Part shown: positions 25,029 to 32,273 of the stretch, piece after piece
Numbering within the stretch: position 1 is the first letter of the stretch
Layout of the letters: each line of letters begins with the position of its first letter
NCBI GenBank assembly: GCA_023421115.1
Contig: JAEZUI010000190.1
Coordinates: 1 to 32,273, forward strand
Source of the DNA: Bacillota bacterium
Lineage (GTDB): Bacteria > Bacillota > Clostridia > Acetivibrionales > Acetivibrionaceae
Reading direction: 5' to 3'
Length of the DNA: 32,273 bases
Notes under the pieces: model-generated
Told to the model about the DNA's origin: nothing
Databases searched by the model: none
What the model saw: the letters and a program-made list of their open reading frames with translations, nothing else
Program-made: the position numbers and the translations under genes

Positions 25029-26267
25029 TTATGGGGATACAATTATTTTTCCTTTGGGAAATATTAAATCGTGTATACTACAAAGGCAAGAAATTCTTGT
25101 TTTCCCTGGGTTATTTTGACACCAATTGCAATTAGAACAGTACATTTTAGCTTGCTTACTTGTTGTATAAATTCCGACATTAGCATACTCTGAATCTATT
25201 TGATATGCAGGATTTTTTGTACACTCTCCATTTGGTATCATATACACTTTAGGTTGATAGGAATAAAAATTATAATAATGAACAGTACTACCAGACCCCT
25301 GTGTGCCATGGTGTGGTATCTTTATGTAACAATATTTTGTATGCATGTTACATAAAGTATTACCATCATAATTCATAGCTATTATATTCATATATTTTGC
25401 TTCAATATCTCCTGTAAATAATAAATTTTTGTTTGCATCATTTTCTATGTTATGAAAAACTATACTTATTTTGTTTTTAAAACTGTTTAAGTAAGTTAAT
25501 ATATCACTTTCCGTTTCGTCATCACTATTTTCAGAAGCCATTTCCCTAATCATTTCATTATTAAATAGCATATTTAATCTTTCCTCAATGCCTGCTAATC
25601 TTCTAATATATCGTTCTAACCCTTGAACTGTTCTGTTTTGAAGATTTTCTCTTACCCTCTCTAACATTAATTCACTTAAATCTTTTGCTATTTCAATGAG
25701 ACTATTATAAAAACTATAGCCTGCTAATCTTAAATCATTGATTAATGAATTAGCAGCTATACCAAGTTCGTTCGAATCGGGCCATAAAGCAATATAAAGC
25801 TCATCTTCAACTTTTGTCCCCCTATGTGTAAAAACTATATTGCACACATTTCCACATAAAAATTTTACAAATTCTAATAATGTACATTTCCTCTTATCTA
25901 ATTTGCACCCTCTTAACAAATCCTCTAATAGATGCAAAGCTACAATCTTAGTTGATTCAGGAATACCCCATACATCTGGTATATAAACATTTTTGAATAC
26001 ATTCACATATCCAGGATTTGTTATGCTTTCATTCATCATATATAGTAACCCCGAATAATGATCTTCATGATAATGTGTTATTAACAAATTTGGTTTCTTA
26101 GTATAGCTTATAATTTCTTTAGCTATATCTTTATGAATATCATCTCTTTTTAGACCATTTCCTAACTTACTACTCTTATGAATTCCAAAATCAATTATGA
26201 GATTAGATGTGTCATTTTCAATTTGAAAACAATCCCCAAACCAAGTATTAAACATATATATTTTCAT
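25029..26267 (-). CDS. Metallo-beta-lactamase-fold protein, partner of the STAND NTPase
   Basis: ATG 26267 has GAGGTGG ~5 bases upstream. The 412-residue protein begins MFNTWFGDCFQIEN and carries the metal-binding motif THYHEDHYSGL (H65, H67, D69, H70). Later come LLFTGDIEA (a bridging Asp) and IPHHGTQGSG (a further His), so the MBL site looks complete. A long charged helical insertion of ~130 residues lies between these. Near the C-terminus is a cysteine cluster (CSNCNWC, then CLC) that could bind another metal. MBL-fold proteins accompany STAND NTPases in type I AVAST loci, but those also have a protease gene, which is missing here. The nearest downstream gene is the nuclease-STAND gene. 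Substrate is unknown: a nuclease or phosphodiesterase activity is possible. Confidence 0.85.
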   Translation of the reverse strand: MKIYMFNTWFGDCFQIENDTSNLIIDFGIHKSSKLGNGLKRDDIHKDIAKEIISYTKKPNLLITHYHEDHYSGLLYMMNESITNPGYVNVFKNVYIPDVWGIPESTKIVALHLLEDLLRGCKLDKRKCTLLEFVKFLCGNVCNIVFTHRGTKVEDELYIALWPDSNELGIAANSLINDLRLAGYSFYNSLIEIAKDLSELMLERVRENLQNRTVQGLERYIRRLAGIEERLNMLFNNEMIREMASENSDDETESDILTYLNSFKNKISIVFHNIENDANKNLLFTGDIEAKYMNIIAMNYDGNTLCNMHTKYCYIKIPHHGTQGSGSTVHYYNFYSYQPKVYMIPNGECTKNPAYQIDSEYANVGIYTTSKQAKMYCSNCNWCQNNPGKTRISCLCSIHDLIFPKGKIIVSP

Positions 26268-26612
26268 AAACCACCTCAACTGCTATGAAACATCTGTTAT
26301 TATTCTCAGTAAATTGTAACTCGTATTTTCTGGGAATATTTCAAACATTTAAGCTGCTTTTCATAATTTTGTTTTTCTACATTTTACCACAATTTACATT
26401 TTTTGTCCCAATAAATATACTTTTATTTACTCTCATATTGTAAATTCATTTCTAATCTTTTATCTCATAACCATTTAAAACAACGAATTAAATTTGTGAA
26501 TAAAATAATTTTTTAATTTATACTAATTTATTACATAGAACTTTTTTCAATGGATTTATTTATGATTTTTTGATAACATAATAAAATAACAAAAGTGAAA
26601 AGGGGTGTCCTA
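26268..26612. other. Divergent intergenic region between Avs-like operon and integrase
   Basis: These ~345 AT-rich bases contain no supported gene. The promoters of the leftward MBL/STAND operon and the rightward integrase must lie here. I see only weak -35/-10 candidates and no strong hairpin. Confidence 0.5.
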
Positions 26613-27874
26613 TTGTTTGAATCAAACAATACAACACTACCAATGAAAAATGAGCTGTTATACGCGCTAGAACATGGTATAATTGATCTAGATAACGTAT
26701 CTGCAAAAATACAAGCAATGAAAAAAGCAGAAATATTAAAACAACATACTTACAAAATCGCACAAGGTAAAGATCTACGCTGGAGGACATATATTACCGA
26801 TACTAATAAACCAAACAAACGCAGGCTTTTAGTCAAGAAGAATAAAGCTGAACTAGAAAATTACATAGTTATGCATTATGAGAAAAAGAAAGAGCCTGTC
26901 ATCACGTTTAATGTAACTTTCAACATGTATCTTGAATATAAACGCAATGGTAACTATGAAGAAAACACGTTTGCAAAATATTATAGTGATTACAACCGTT
27001 TTTTTAAAGATACAAATTTCGGAAATACAAGAATAGAGTTTCTAACGAACAATGACATTGAACATTTTCTTTTTAACGCTGTTACAACGTTCAAGTTAGC
27101 AAGCCAAGCTTTTTGTAATTTACGAGGCTATATTAAAAATACGTTTAATTTTGCATATACTCGCTATATGATAACAGAAAATGTATTTTTAAGAGCTAAT
27201 ACAGAAATAGCAAAGAGTAAAACATACAAAAAATATGTTGAAGATTCGGAAAAAATTGTCTTTGAAGAGGACTTACAAAAATTGATTCGTTGTCTTTACG
27301 AGGATATCAAAAAGCAGCCAAATTATATGCCAAATTATTGTATACTACTTTGCTGCTGGTATGGGCTCCGCCTATCGGAATGCCCAGCCATACAATGGGA
27401 ATCGGTAACTAAAGACAAACTTATAATTTGTAAAAGCGAACGAAGAAAAAGATTTTACAGCTCAGGTGGTGCCATATCATATGTCACAGAAATCGGACCT
27501 ACAAAAATCATCAAACTCGTTCACTTGATCTAATTAAGCAAGCAGATGAGCTCTTTAAGTGTATTAAATTAATTCAAGAACAAAATAATATTCATTCTGA
27601 ATTTGTATTTTGCGCATTGGACGGACGTGTTACTGCTGCTGCTTTACAAAGTGCATGTAATCGTAAGTTCGAGCAAGCTGGATTATCTAGAAAAAGCATT
27701 CAACATTTGCGTAGAACATTCTGTAGCTCATTAAGACAGAAAGGCTTAAGCCCAGCAGGCGTATCTGTCCTTGCAGGACACAAAATTCGTACAGACGATA
27801 ATAATTATACATATAATGTCCAAGCCCCTGTACAGCTTAAATACGCAGTTCAAAACAGGTGTAATCAATTATAA
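26613..27874 (+). pseudogene. int: Tyrosine recombinase (island integrase), frameshifted
   Basis: The start is taken as TTG 26613 with AAAAGGGGTG 7 bases upstream. The first frame gives an N-terminal arm-binding-like part and a core-binding part, then the catalytic domain with YGLRLSE (Arg). It ends prematurely at 27533. The second frame continues with NHQTRSLDLIKQAD and holds HLRRTFCS (His/Arg), LAGHKI and the nucleophile region NNYTYN. The break lies in an A5 run at 27503-27507: one more A would restore a ~420-residue enzyme with all active-site residues. It may be inactive, misread in sequencing, or rescued by -1 slippage on AAA. It points at the ssrA 3' end, the usual place for an integrase beside its attachment site. 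Confidence 0.88.
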
Positions 27875-27877
27875 AAA

Positions 27878-27896
27878 GTGTAGTCATGTGTAGTCA
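27878..27896. repeat. Direct repeat GTGTAGTCA x2
   Basis: Two copies of GTGTAGTCA (27878-27886 and 27888-27896) lie between the integrase stop and the ssrA terminator. Short direct repeats beside an attachment core are often integrase arm-type sites. Confidence 0.4.
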
Positions 27897-27919
27897 AAAT
27901 TTCTAACAACCAAAAATAA

Positions 27920-27957
27920 GGGAAGTACCGTAAAATCAGTACTTCCCAGACTTTTTC
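27920..27957. terminator. Bidirectional terminator between ssrA and integrase
   Basis: GGGAAGTAC (27920-27928) pairs with GTACTTCCC (27939-27947). CAGACTTTTT follows on the plus strand and TTATTTTT on the minus strand. It can end both the integrase transcript and the tmRNA precursor. Confidence 0.8.
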
Positions 27958-27961
27958 CATA

Positions 27962-27995
27962 TGGAGTTGGCGGGAATCGAACCCGCGTCCGAAAA
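27962..27995. other. Probable attachment site (3' end of ssrA)
   Basis: The T-arm and acceptor 3' strand of the tmRNA (GCGGGTTCGATTCCCGC then CAACTCCA) abut the integrase region. Integrases of this type use such sequences as attachment cores. No second copy occurs within the window, so the other end of the island lies left of position 1. Confidence 0.6.
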
Positions 27996-28302
27996 CCTAT
28001 TCAGAAGAGTATCTCCTATCACAGTTAGTTATTTAACATTCCCTCTGCCAAGCGACAACTAACAGTCTATTGGTTTTAGTAGCTTCATAAGTTCTCTTAC
28101 CTACTCAAAGCTTTGTAGATAAGGTGCCCTACTAATTTGATGCCAAGTTTTAAGTCGTAGGAATCTTAAAGTTGACAGCTGCCACTAGGCAGCGTAAGCT
28201 AAATTATCTTCAGCGTTTAATTTTTTTCCATGTTTTAACGTGGTCACAGTCCACGGATAGCTGCTCTGCCTTCAAAATCCCCGTCGAAACCTTTACAGCC
28301 CC
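27962..28302 (-). ncRNA. ssrA: tmRNA (trans-translation RNA)
   Basis: The 5' end reads GGGGCTGTAAAGGTTTCGAC and the 3' end GGTTCGATTCCCGCCAACTCCA; both are tmRNA hallmarks. They form the tRNA-like acceptor with the G3-U wobble needed for alanyl-tRNA synthetase, and CCA is not encoded. The tag reading frame is 28214-28185: GCT GAA GAT AAT TTA GCT TAC GCT GCC TAG, giving AEDNLAYAA. TAAAC stands just before the resume codon, like the E. coli TAGTC. The length is 341 bases. The acceptor stem has a C-A mismatch at the fifth pair (C in GGGGCTG against A in CAACTCC). The RNA rescues stalled ribosomes with SmpB, whose gene is 132 bases upstream. Confidence 0.95.
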
Positions 28303-28434
28303 TTGCTGTTGGTTTATCGCACGGCAATATTACCTGCGTTACAAGTGAATTATATTACGAACTCACCTTGTTCATTACTTTCTTATCATAACATAGATTC
28401 CTTGATTCGTCAATTCCAGTTCTTAGGCTGTTAT

Positions 28435-28899
28435 TTATAAATTTTTTACTTTAAAGTCCTTTTCAGCTTCTCTTCTTTGATCCTTCTTGGCAATATCTTG
28501 TCGTTTATCATATAATTTCTTACCACGCGCAAGACCAATTTCAACTTTTACTAGACTTCCTTTTAAATATACATTTAAAGGTACAACTGTATATCCTTTT
28601 TGCACCATCTGTCCAGCCAATTTGTTAATTTCATATTTATGAAGTAATAATTTTTTAATTCTTAATGGATCTTTATTAAATATGTTTCCCTTTTCATACG
28701 GGCTTACATGCATATTATAAATATAAACCTCGCCATGCTCAATTCGAATAAATGATTCTTTTATGCTGCATTTTCCCATTCGTAATGATTTTACTTCTGT
28801 TCCATGAAGAGACACCCCCGCTTCAAATGTCTCTTCTATGAAATAGTCAAATCTAGCTTTTTTATTATTCGCTATCATTTTTTTACTATCATTTGACAT
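28435..28899 (-). CDS. smpB: SsrA-binding protein
   Basis: This 154-residue protein of standard length begins MSNDSKKMIANNKKARFDYF and contains the SmpB signatures EAGVSLHGTEVKSLR, the RIEHGEVYIYNMHVSPYEKG loop and a basic C-terminal tail (GLARGKKLYDKRQDIAKKD, then RREAEKDFK). The tail enters the empty mRNA channel in trans-translation. The OB-fold body binds the tRNA-like domain of tmRNA. The gene starts 18 bases after rnr, with AGGAGAG upstream, and precedes ssrA, so the partner protein and RNA genes are adjacent, as in most Firmicutes. It is core genome, not part of the island. Confidence 0.98.
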   Translation of the reverse strand: MSNDSKKMIANNKKARFDYFIEETFEAGVSLHGTEVKSLRMGKCSIKESFIRIEHGEVYIYNMHVSPYEKGNIFNKDPLRIKKLLLHKYEINKLAGQMVQKGYTVVPLNVYLKGSLVKVEIGLARGKKLYDKRQDIAKKDQRREAEKDFKVKNL

Positions 28900-28917
28900 G
28901 CCTTTCGCTCTCCTGTC

Positions 28918-31053
28918 TTACCAATTTACTTCCTCATCCAATTCAAAATCAATGGTTCGCAATAATTTATCTACATTTGCAACCTTAATTTTAATCTTTT
29001 CACCTAATTTATATATTTTTCTGGTACGTTCCCCAATCATAATATAATTATCTTCATCATAGAAATAGTAGTCATCTTTCAATGCTGTAACACGAATCAT
29101 ACCTTCAATGGTATTGGGTAATTCTACGTACATACCCCAAGTTGTGATACCAGAGATAACTCCCTCAAAGGATTCTCCGATAAATTGTTTCATATATTCC
29201 ACTTTCTTTAGTTTCTCAACTTCTCGTTCCGCTTCATCTGCTCTACGTTCCATTGCACTAGATTGTACAGCCACATCAGGTAAAATACTTTCGTAATGCT
29301 TCAATCTCTTATCTCGTATTCCGTTTCTTAAATTTTCTTTGATGATGCGATGGATCTGTAAGTCAGGATATCTTCGAATCGGTGATGTAAAATGACAATA
29401 ATATTTAGTCGCTAAGCCGAAGTGTCCATCATTAGTTACTGTATATTTAGCTTGTTTCATAGAACGAAGAGTTAATCGACTAATTAAAGCTTCTTCTGGT
29501 GTGCCTTCAATTTTTTGTATTAACTTCTGTAATTCTTTTGGATGAATCTCATCATTACCTAATTTGATGGTATAGCCAAAATTATTAATAAAAATTCCCA
29601 ACTTTTGAATCTTTTCCTCATCCGGATTGGCATGGGTACGATATACAAATGGGATTTCTTGCCAGAAGAAATCTTCTGCAATCGTTTCATTTGCTAAGAG
29701 CATAAAATCTTCAATAATTTTAGTGGCTACATTTCGTTCATACGGACGTACATCAACAGGCTTTCCATTCGGATCTAAAGAAATCTTACTTTCAGGAAAA
29801 TCAAAGTCAATGGAGCCTCGTTTTCTTCTCTTTTCACGTAAAATATTAGCCAACTCCTGCATCAATTCAAACATTGGAACTAAGGCTTCATATTCTTTTT
29901 TCTCTTGTTCATCATGATCTTCTAATATTTTTTTCACACTGGTATATGTCATTCTGCGATCTACGTTAATAACTGTCTCAGCAATTTTATGACCTACAAC
30001 AGTACCTTTATCATCAATATCCATAAAGCAACTAAGTGCTAGACGGTCTACCCCTTGGTTTAATGAACATATTCCATTAGATAACTTATGTGGTAGCATT
30101 GGAATTACACGATCCACAAGATAAACACTGGTACCACGCTTTAGTGCCTCTTGATCCAACGGAGATCGTTCCGTAACATAATTGGTTACATCTGCGATAT
30201 GAACACCTAATTTATAACCTGTGTCGGTTTTGGATATCGTTATGGCATCATCCAAATCTTTCGCATCTTCACCATCAATGGTAACCGTTTGCAGATCTCT
30301 AATATCCATTCTTCCGGCCATATCATTTCCATTGATCTCGTCCTCTACGCGTTCCACCTGATCCATAACTTCCTTCGGAAACTCTTCTGGTAAATTATAT
30401 GATTTAATAATGGAGAGAATATCTACACCTGGATCATTTAAATGTCCTAAAATCTCAATAATTTTACCTTCTGGATTTCTATCTTTCCCACCATAATTAG
30501 TGATTTTAGCAACAACTTTATGTCCTGTTACAGCCCCTTTGGTAAATTCTTTTGGTATAAAGATGTCTTTTCCTAACTTTTGATTATCTGAGACAACAAA
30601 ACCAAAATTTTTACTTTTTGCAAAGGTACCTACAATAATATCAGTGCCACGTTCAACTATACTAAGGATTTCACCTTCTTTTCTTCTACCAGTCTTTTCT
30701 TCCTTTACATGCACTTGCACCTTATCATTATGAAGTGCGCCTTTCGTTGCATTTTCAGGAATAAAAATATCTTCTGTTTCTCCTTCAATTCGAACAAAGC
30801 CAAATCCTTTTTGTGTTCCGGAAAAAATACCAATTTTCATATTGGCCTCTGACACTTTAAATTTACCTTTCACATCTATGGTTATCTTGCCTTCTGCCAC
30901 AAGTGACTCTAAAACCTCTCTCAATTCTTCTTTTTCATTTCTTGGCACTTGAAGAATAGATAACATTTCCTTGAACTTAATTGGTTTATATATTTCACTG
31001 CTCATGTATGAAAATACTAATTTTTTCTTTTCATCTAATATAATTTTATCCAC
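28918..31053 (-). CDS. rnr: Ribonuclease R
   Basis: GTG 31053 is chosen because AAGGAGG lies 8 bases upstream; a longer frame to 31089 has no such site. The 711-residue enzyme has an N-terminal winged helix (residues ~1-70), two cold-shock domains (FGFVRIEGETEDIFIP and FGFVVSD), and the RNB catalytic domain. The acidic cluster is DGEDAKDLDDAI near residues 260-270, followed by YLVDRVIPMLPHKLS and FTSPIRRYPDL. An S1 domain (GVISGITTWGMYVEL) ends it. It degrades structured RNA 3' to 5' processively, including mRNAs released by trans-translation, which fits its place before smpB and ssrA. It lacks the long basic tail of some proteobacterial forms. Confidence 0.98.
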   Translation of the reverse strand: MDKIILDEKKKLVFSYMSSEIYKPIKFKEMLSILQVPRNEKEELREVLESLVAEGKITIDVKGKFKVSEANMKIGIFSGTQKGFGFVRIEGETEDIFIPENATKGALHNDKVQVHVKEEKTGRRKEGEILSIVERGTDIIVGTFAKSKNFGFVVSDNQKLGKDIFIPKEFTKGAVTGHKVVAKITNYGGKDRNPEGKIIEILGHLNDPGVDILSIIKSYNLPEEFPKEVMDQVERVEDEINGNDMAGRMDIRDLQTVTIDGEDAKDLDDAITISKTDTGYKLGVHIADVTNYVTERSPLDQEALKRGTSVYLVDRVIPMLPHKLSNGICSLNQGVDRLALSCFMDIDDKGTVVGHKIAETVINVDRRMTYTSVKKILEDHDEQEKKEYEALVPMFELMQELANILREKRRKRGSIDFDFPESKISLDPNGKPVDVRPYERNVATKIIEDFMLLANETIAEDFFWQEIPFVYRTHANPDEEKIQKLGIFINNFGYTIKLGNDEIHPKELQKLIQKIEGTPEEALISRLTLRSMKQAKYTVTNDGHFGLATKYYCHFTSPIRRYPDLQIHRIIKENLRNGIRDKRLKHYESILPDVAVQSSAMERRADEAEREVEKLKKVEYMKQFIGESFEGVISGITTWGMYVELPNTIEGMIRVTALKDDYYFYDEDNYIMIGERTRKIYKLGEKIKIKVANVDKLLRTIDFELDEEVNW

Positions 31054-31102
31054 TATCAACACCTCCTTATCTTTTATAGTATACCACAATTTTTATAAAG
31101 AA

Positions 31103-31132
31103 AAACACTCCTTGATGTCAAAGAGTGTTTTT
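31103..31132 (-). terminator. Intrinsic terminator between secG and rnr
   Basis: On the minus strand AAACACTC (31130-31123) pairs with GAGTGTTT (31110-31103) and is followed by TTCTTTA. It lies about 50 bases after the secG stop and may separate secG from rnr transcription, at least in part. Confidence 0.65.
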
Positions 31133-31181
31133 TATATGCTAATTAATTTGGCGAGCATACAAGCGCGCTGCTCGTGGTCGT

Positions 31182-31421
31182 CTACCAGCCTAAATTTAAT
31201 ACGATTGACAATACCATAAAACTAATTGCTAAGTATTTTGTACCTTTTTCTAAAGCACCTTCCATAGAACGTCCTTTATTTCTACCCCAGTAGCTTTCAG
31301 CAGCACCACTAATTGCACCTGCTAGTCCAGCTGATTTACCTTCTTGCATTAATACAACAACAGTAAGGGCTAAACATACAATAATATAAATAATTGTAAC
31401 AATTAATCTTAATACTTCCAT
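31182..31421 (-). CDS. secG: Preprotein translocase subunit SecG
   Basis: ATG 31421 follows a strong AGGAGG; the frame is open further to 31463 but that part is leader. The 79-residue product has two membrane helices (RLIVTIIYIIVCLALTVVVL and TKYLAISFMVLSIVL) around the conserved LMQEGKSAGLAGAISGAAES loop with the GLAGA signature. It is an accessory subunit of the SecYEG channel that aids preprotein export. A near-consensus promoter lies at 31474-31502. The order gpmI-secG-rnr-smpB-ssrA is the usual clostridial arrangement. Confidence 0.97.
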   Translation of the reverse strand: MEVLRLIVTIIYIIVCLALTVVVLMQEGKSAGLAGAISGAAESYWGRNKGRSMEGALEKGTKYLAISFMVLSIVLNLGW

Positions 31422-31473
31422 CTTCACACCTCCTACAACCATGTGTCTCTTATGCGAATACACTCGTAGTATG

Positions 31474-31502
31474 ATTTTACCACATCGTATTTCTTATTTC
31501 AA
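31474..31502 (-). promoter_or_regulatory. Sigma-A-type promoter of secG
   Basis: On the minus strand TTGAAA (31502-31497), a 17-base spacer and TAAAAT (31479-31474) form a strong promoter just after the gpmI stop. Transcription should begin near 31467. Confidence 0.7.
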
Positions 31503-31515
31503 CCATTATTTTTGA

Positions 31516-32273
31516 CTACTTCTTAATTAGTAAAGACTTACCTGTCATTTCAACTGGTTGTTTCATTTCCATCATTTCAATTAAGGTTGGGGCAATATCA
31601 GCTAAGCATCCGCCTTCTCTTAAGGTATAGTCTTTATTGTAGTTAACAAGGATAAATGGAACCGGATTAATTGTATGTGCTGTAAATGGTGTTCCTGTTT
31701 CATAATCCACTAATTGTTCTGCATTTCCGTGGTCTGCACAAATGAACATCTGTCCGTCTACTTCTAATAATGCATCATAAGCTTTTCCAACACATTCATC
31801 AACTGCTTCAATGGCTTTAATGGCTGCTGTTTCAATACCAGTATGTCCAACCATATCAGGATTTGCAAAATTCACAACGATTACATCATATTTATCAGAT
31901 TTAATTGCATTTACTAAGCCATCAGCCACTTGATATGCGCTCATTTCAGGCTGTAAATCATATGTTGCTACTTTTGGAGAATTAACAAGCAATCTATCTT
32001 CTCCTTCATTTGGAACCTCTACACCGCCATTAAAGAAAAATGTAACGTGTGCGTATTTCTCAGTTTCAGCTGTTCTAAGTTGTGTCTTTCCATTCGCTGC
32101 AAGGAATTCACCAAATGTATTGGTAATAGCAACTTTATGGAAGGCTACTGTTTTATTTGGAATTGTAACGTCATATTCAGAAAAGCATACGAACTTCAAT
32201 TTTAAAAATCCCTTTGCTCTCTTAAATCCGTCAAACGCCTCATCACAGAACGTTCTTGTAATCTCTCTTGCAC
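31516..32273 (-). CDS. gpmI: 2,3-bisphosphoglycerate-independent phosphoglycerate mutase, C-terminal half
   Basis: The frame continues to the window edge, so the start (about 250 residues upstream) lies outside. The visible ~250 residues carry EKYAHVTFFFNGGVE, VIVVNFANPDMVGHTG, ICADHGNAE and FTAHTINPVPFIL. These are the metal-binding D/H residues of the alkaline-phosphatase-like domain of iPGM. The enzyme interconverts 3- and 2-phosphoglycerate in glycolysis using manganese, with a Ser phospho-intermediate in the missing part. A frame beginning at 32199 (TTG) is internal to the gene. It is core genome, upstream of secG on the same strand. Confidence 0.97.
   Translation of the reverse strand, partial: AREITRTFCDEAFDGFKRAKGFLKLKFVCFSEYDVTIPNKTVAFHKVAITNTFGEFLAANGKTQLRTAETEKYAHVTFFFNGGVEVPNEGEDRLLVNSPKVATYDLQPEMSAYQVADGLVNAIKSDKYDVIVVNFANPDMVGHTGIETAAIKAIEAVDECVGKAYDALLEVDGQMFICADHGNAEQLVDYETGTPFTAHTINPVPFILVNYNKDYTLREGGCLADIAPTLIEMMEMKQPVEMTGKSLLIKK

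Noticed and set aside
28303..28434. Additional gene or RNA between ssrA and smpB
   Set aside because: The interval shows only the tmRNA leader with a TATAAT-like element near 28350 and no open frame or tRNA-like fold.
31152..31174. CGAGCA/TGCTCG hairpin as the secG terminator
   Set aside because: It lies just after the secG stop but has no T-run; the hairpin at 31103-31130 is the better terminator.

Overview
The window comes from a low-GC Firmicute, most likely a Lachnospiraceae/Clostridium-cluster anaerobe. The right end carries the Firmicutes order gpmI-secG-rnr-smpB-ssrA. The tmRNA encodes a clostridial-type tag (AEDNLAYAA), coding sequence is AT-rich, and Shine-Dalgarno sequences are strong (AAGGAGG-like) with frequent TTG/GTG starts.

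The right ~4.3 kb (27962-32273) is core genome on the minus strand: gpmI (runs off the window), secG, rnr, smpB and ssrA. Everything to the left (1 to about 27960) looks like a genomic island inserted at the 3' end of ssrA. A tyrosine recombinase gene lies next to the tmRNA 3' end and converges on it. That gene carries a one-base frameshift, so the island may be immobile. The far end of the island is outside the window.

The island is rich in candidate immunity genes, nearly all on the minus strand. (1) 1-5908: a three-gene operon of a DUF6361-type protein, a phospholipase-D-fold nuclease with two HKD-like motifs, and a large superfamily 2 helicase, tightly overlapped. (2) 6038-7996: a decayed patch with an ADP-ribosyltransferase pseudogene, gene tails and a nonsense-interrupted gene. 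(3) 8117-11011: a CBASS-like pair of a DUF6602 protein with a PD-(D/E)XK-like signature and a CD-NTase with a C-terminal AGS-C sensor domain, followed by a DUF429 protein. (4) 11012-12254: a gene-poor stretch with a gene relic and terminators. (5) 12255-15352: a regulatory/recombination block with a small HTH protein, a divergent 448-residue protein of unknown function, a serine recombinase and distinctive TTTATAGA inverted repeats. (6) 15444-20778: a surface/secretion block with an Ig-like secreted protein, a BspA-like LRR/transglutaminase-like protein, a type I signal peptidase and several small unknown genes. (7) 20895-26267: a two-gene operon of a metallo-beta-lactamase-fold protein and a ~1360-residue STAND (NACHT-type) NTPase with an N-terminal PD-(D/E)XK-like domain. 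This resembles Avs (antiviral STAND) systems but has an unusual gene composition. (8) 26613-27874: the island integrase.

The strongest candidates for an undescribed system are the MBL + nuclease-STAND pair and the DUF6602 + CD-NTase pair. The family calls come from motif reading only. No database search was run.
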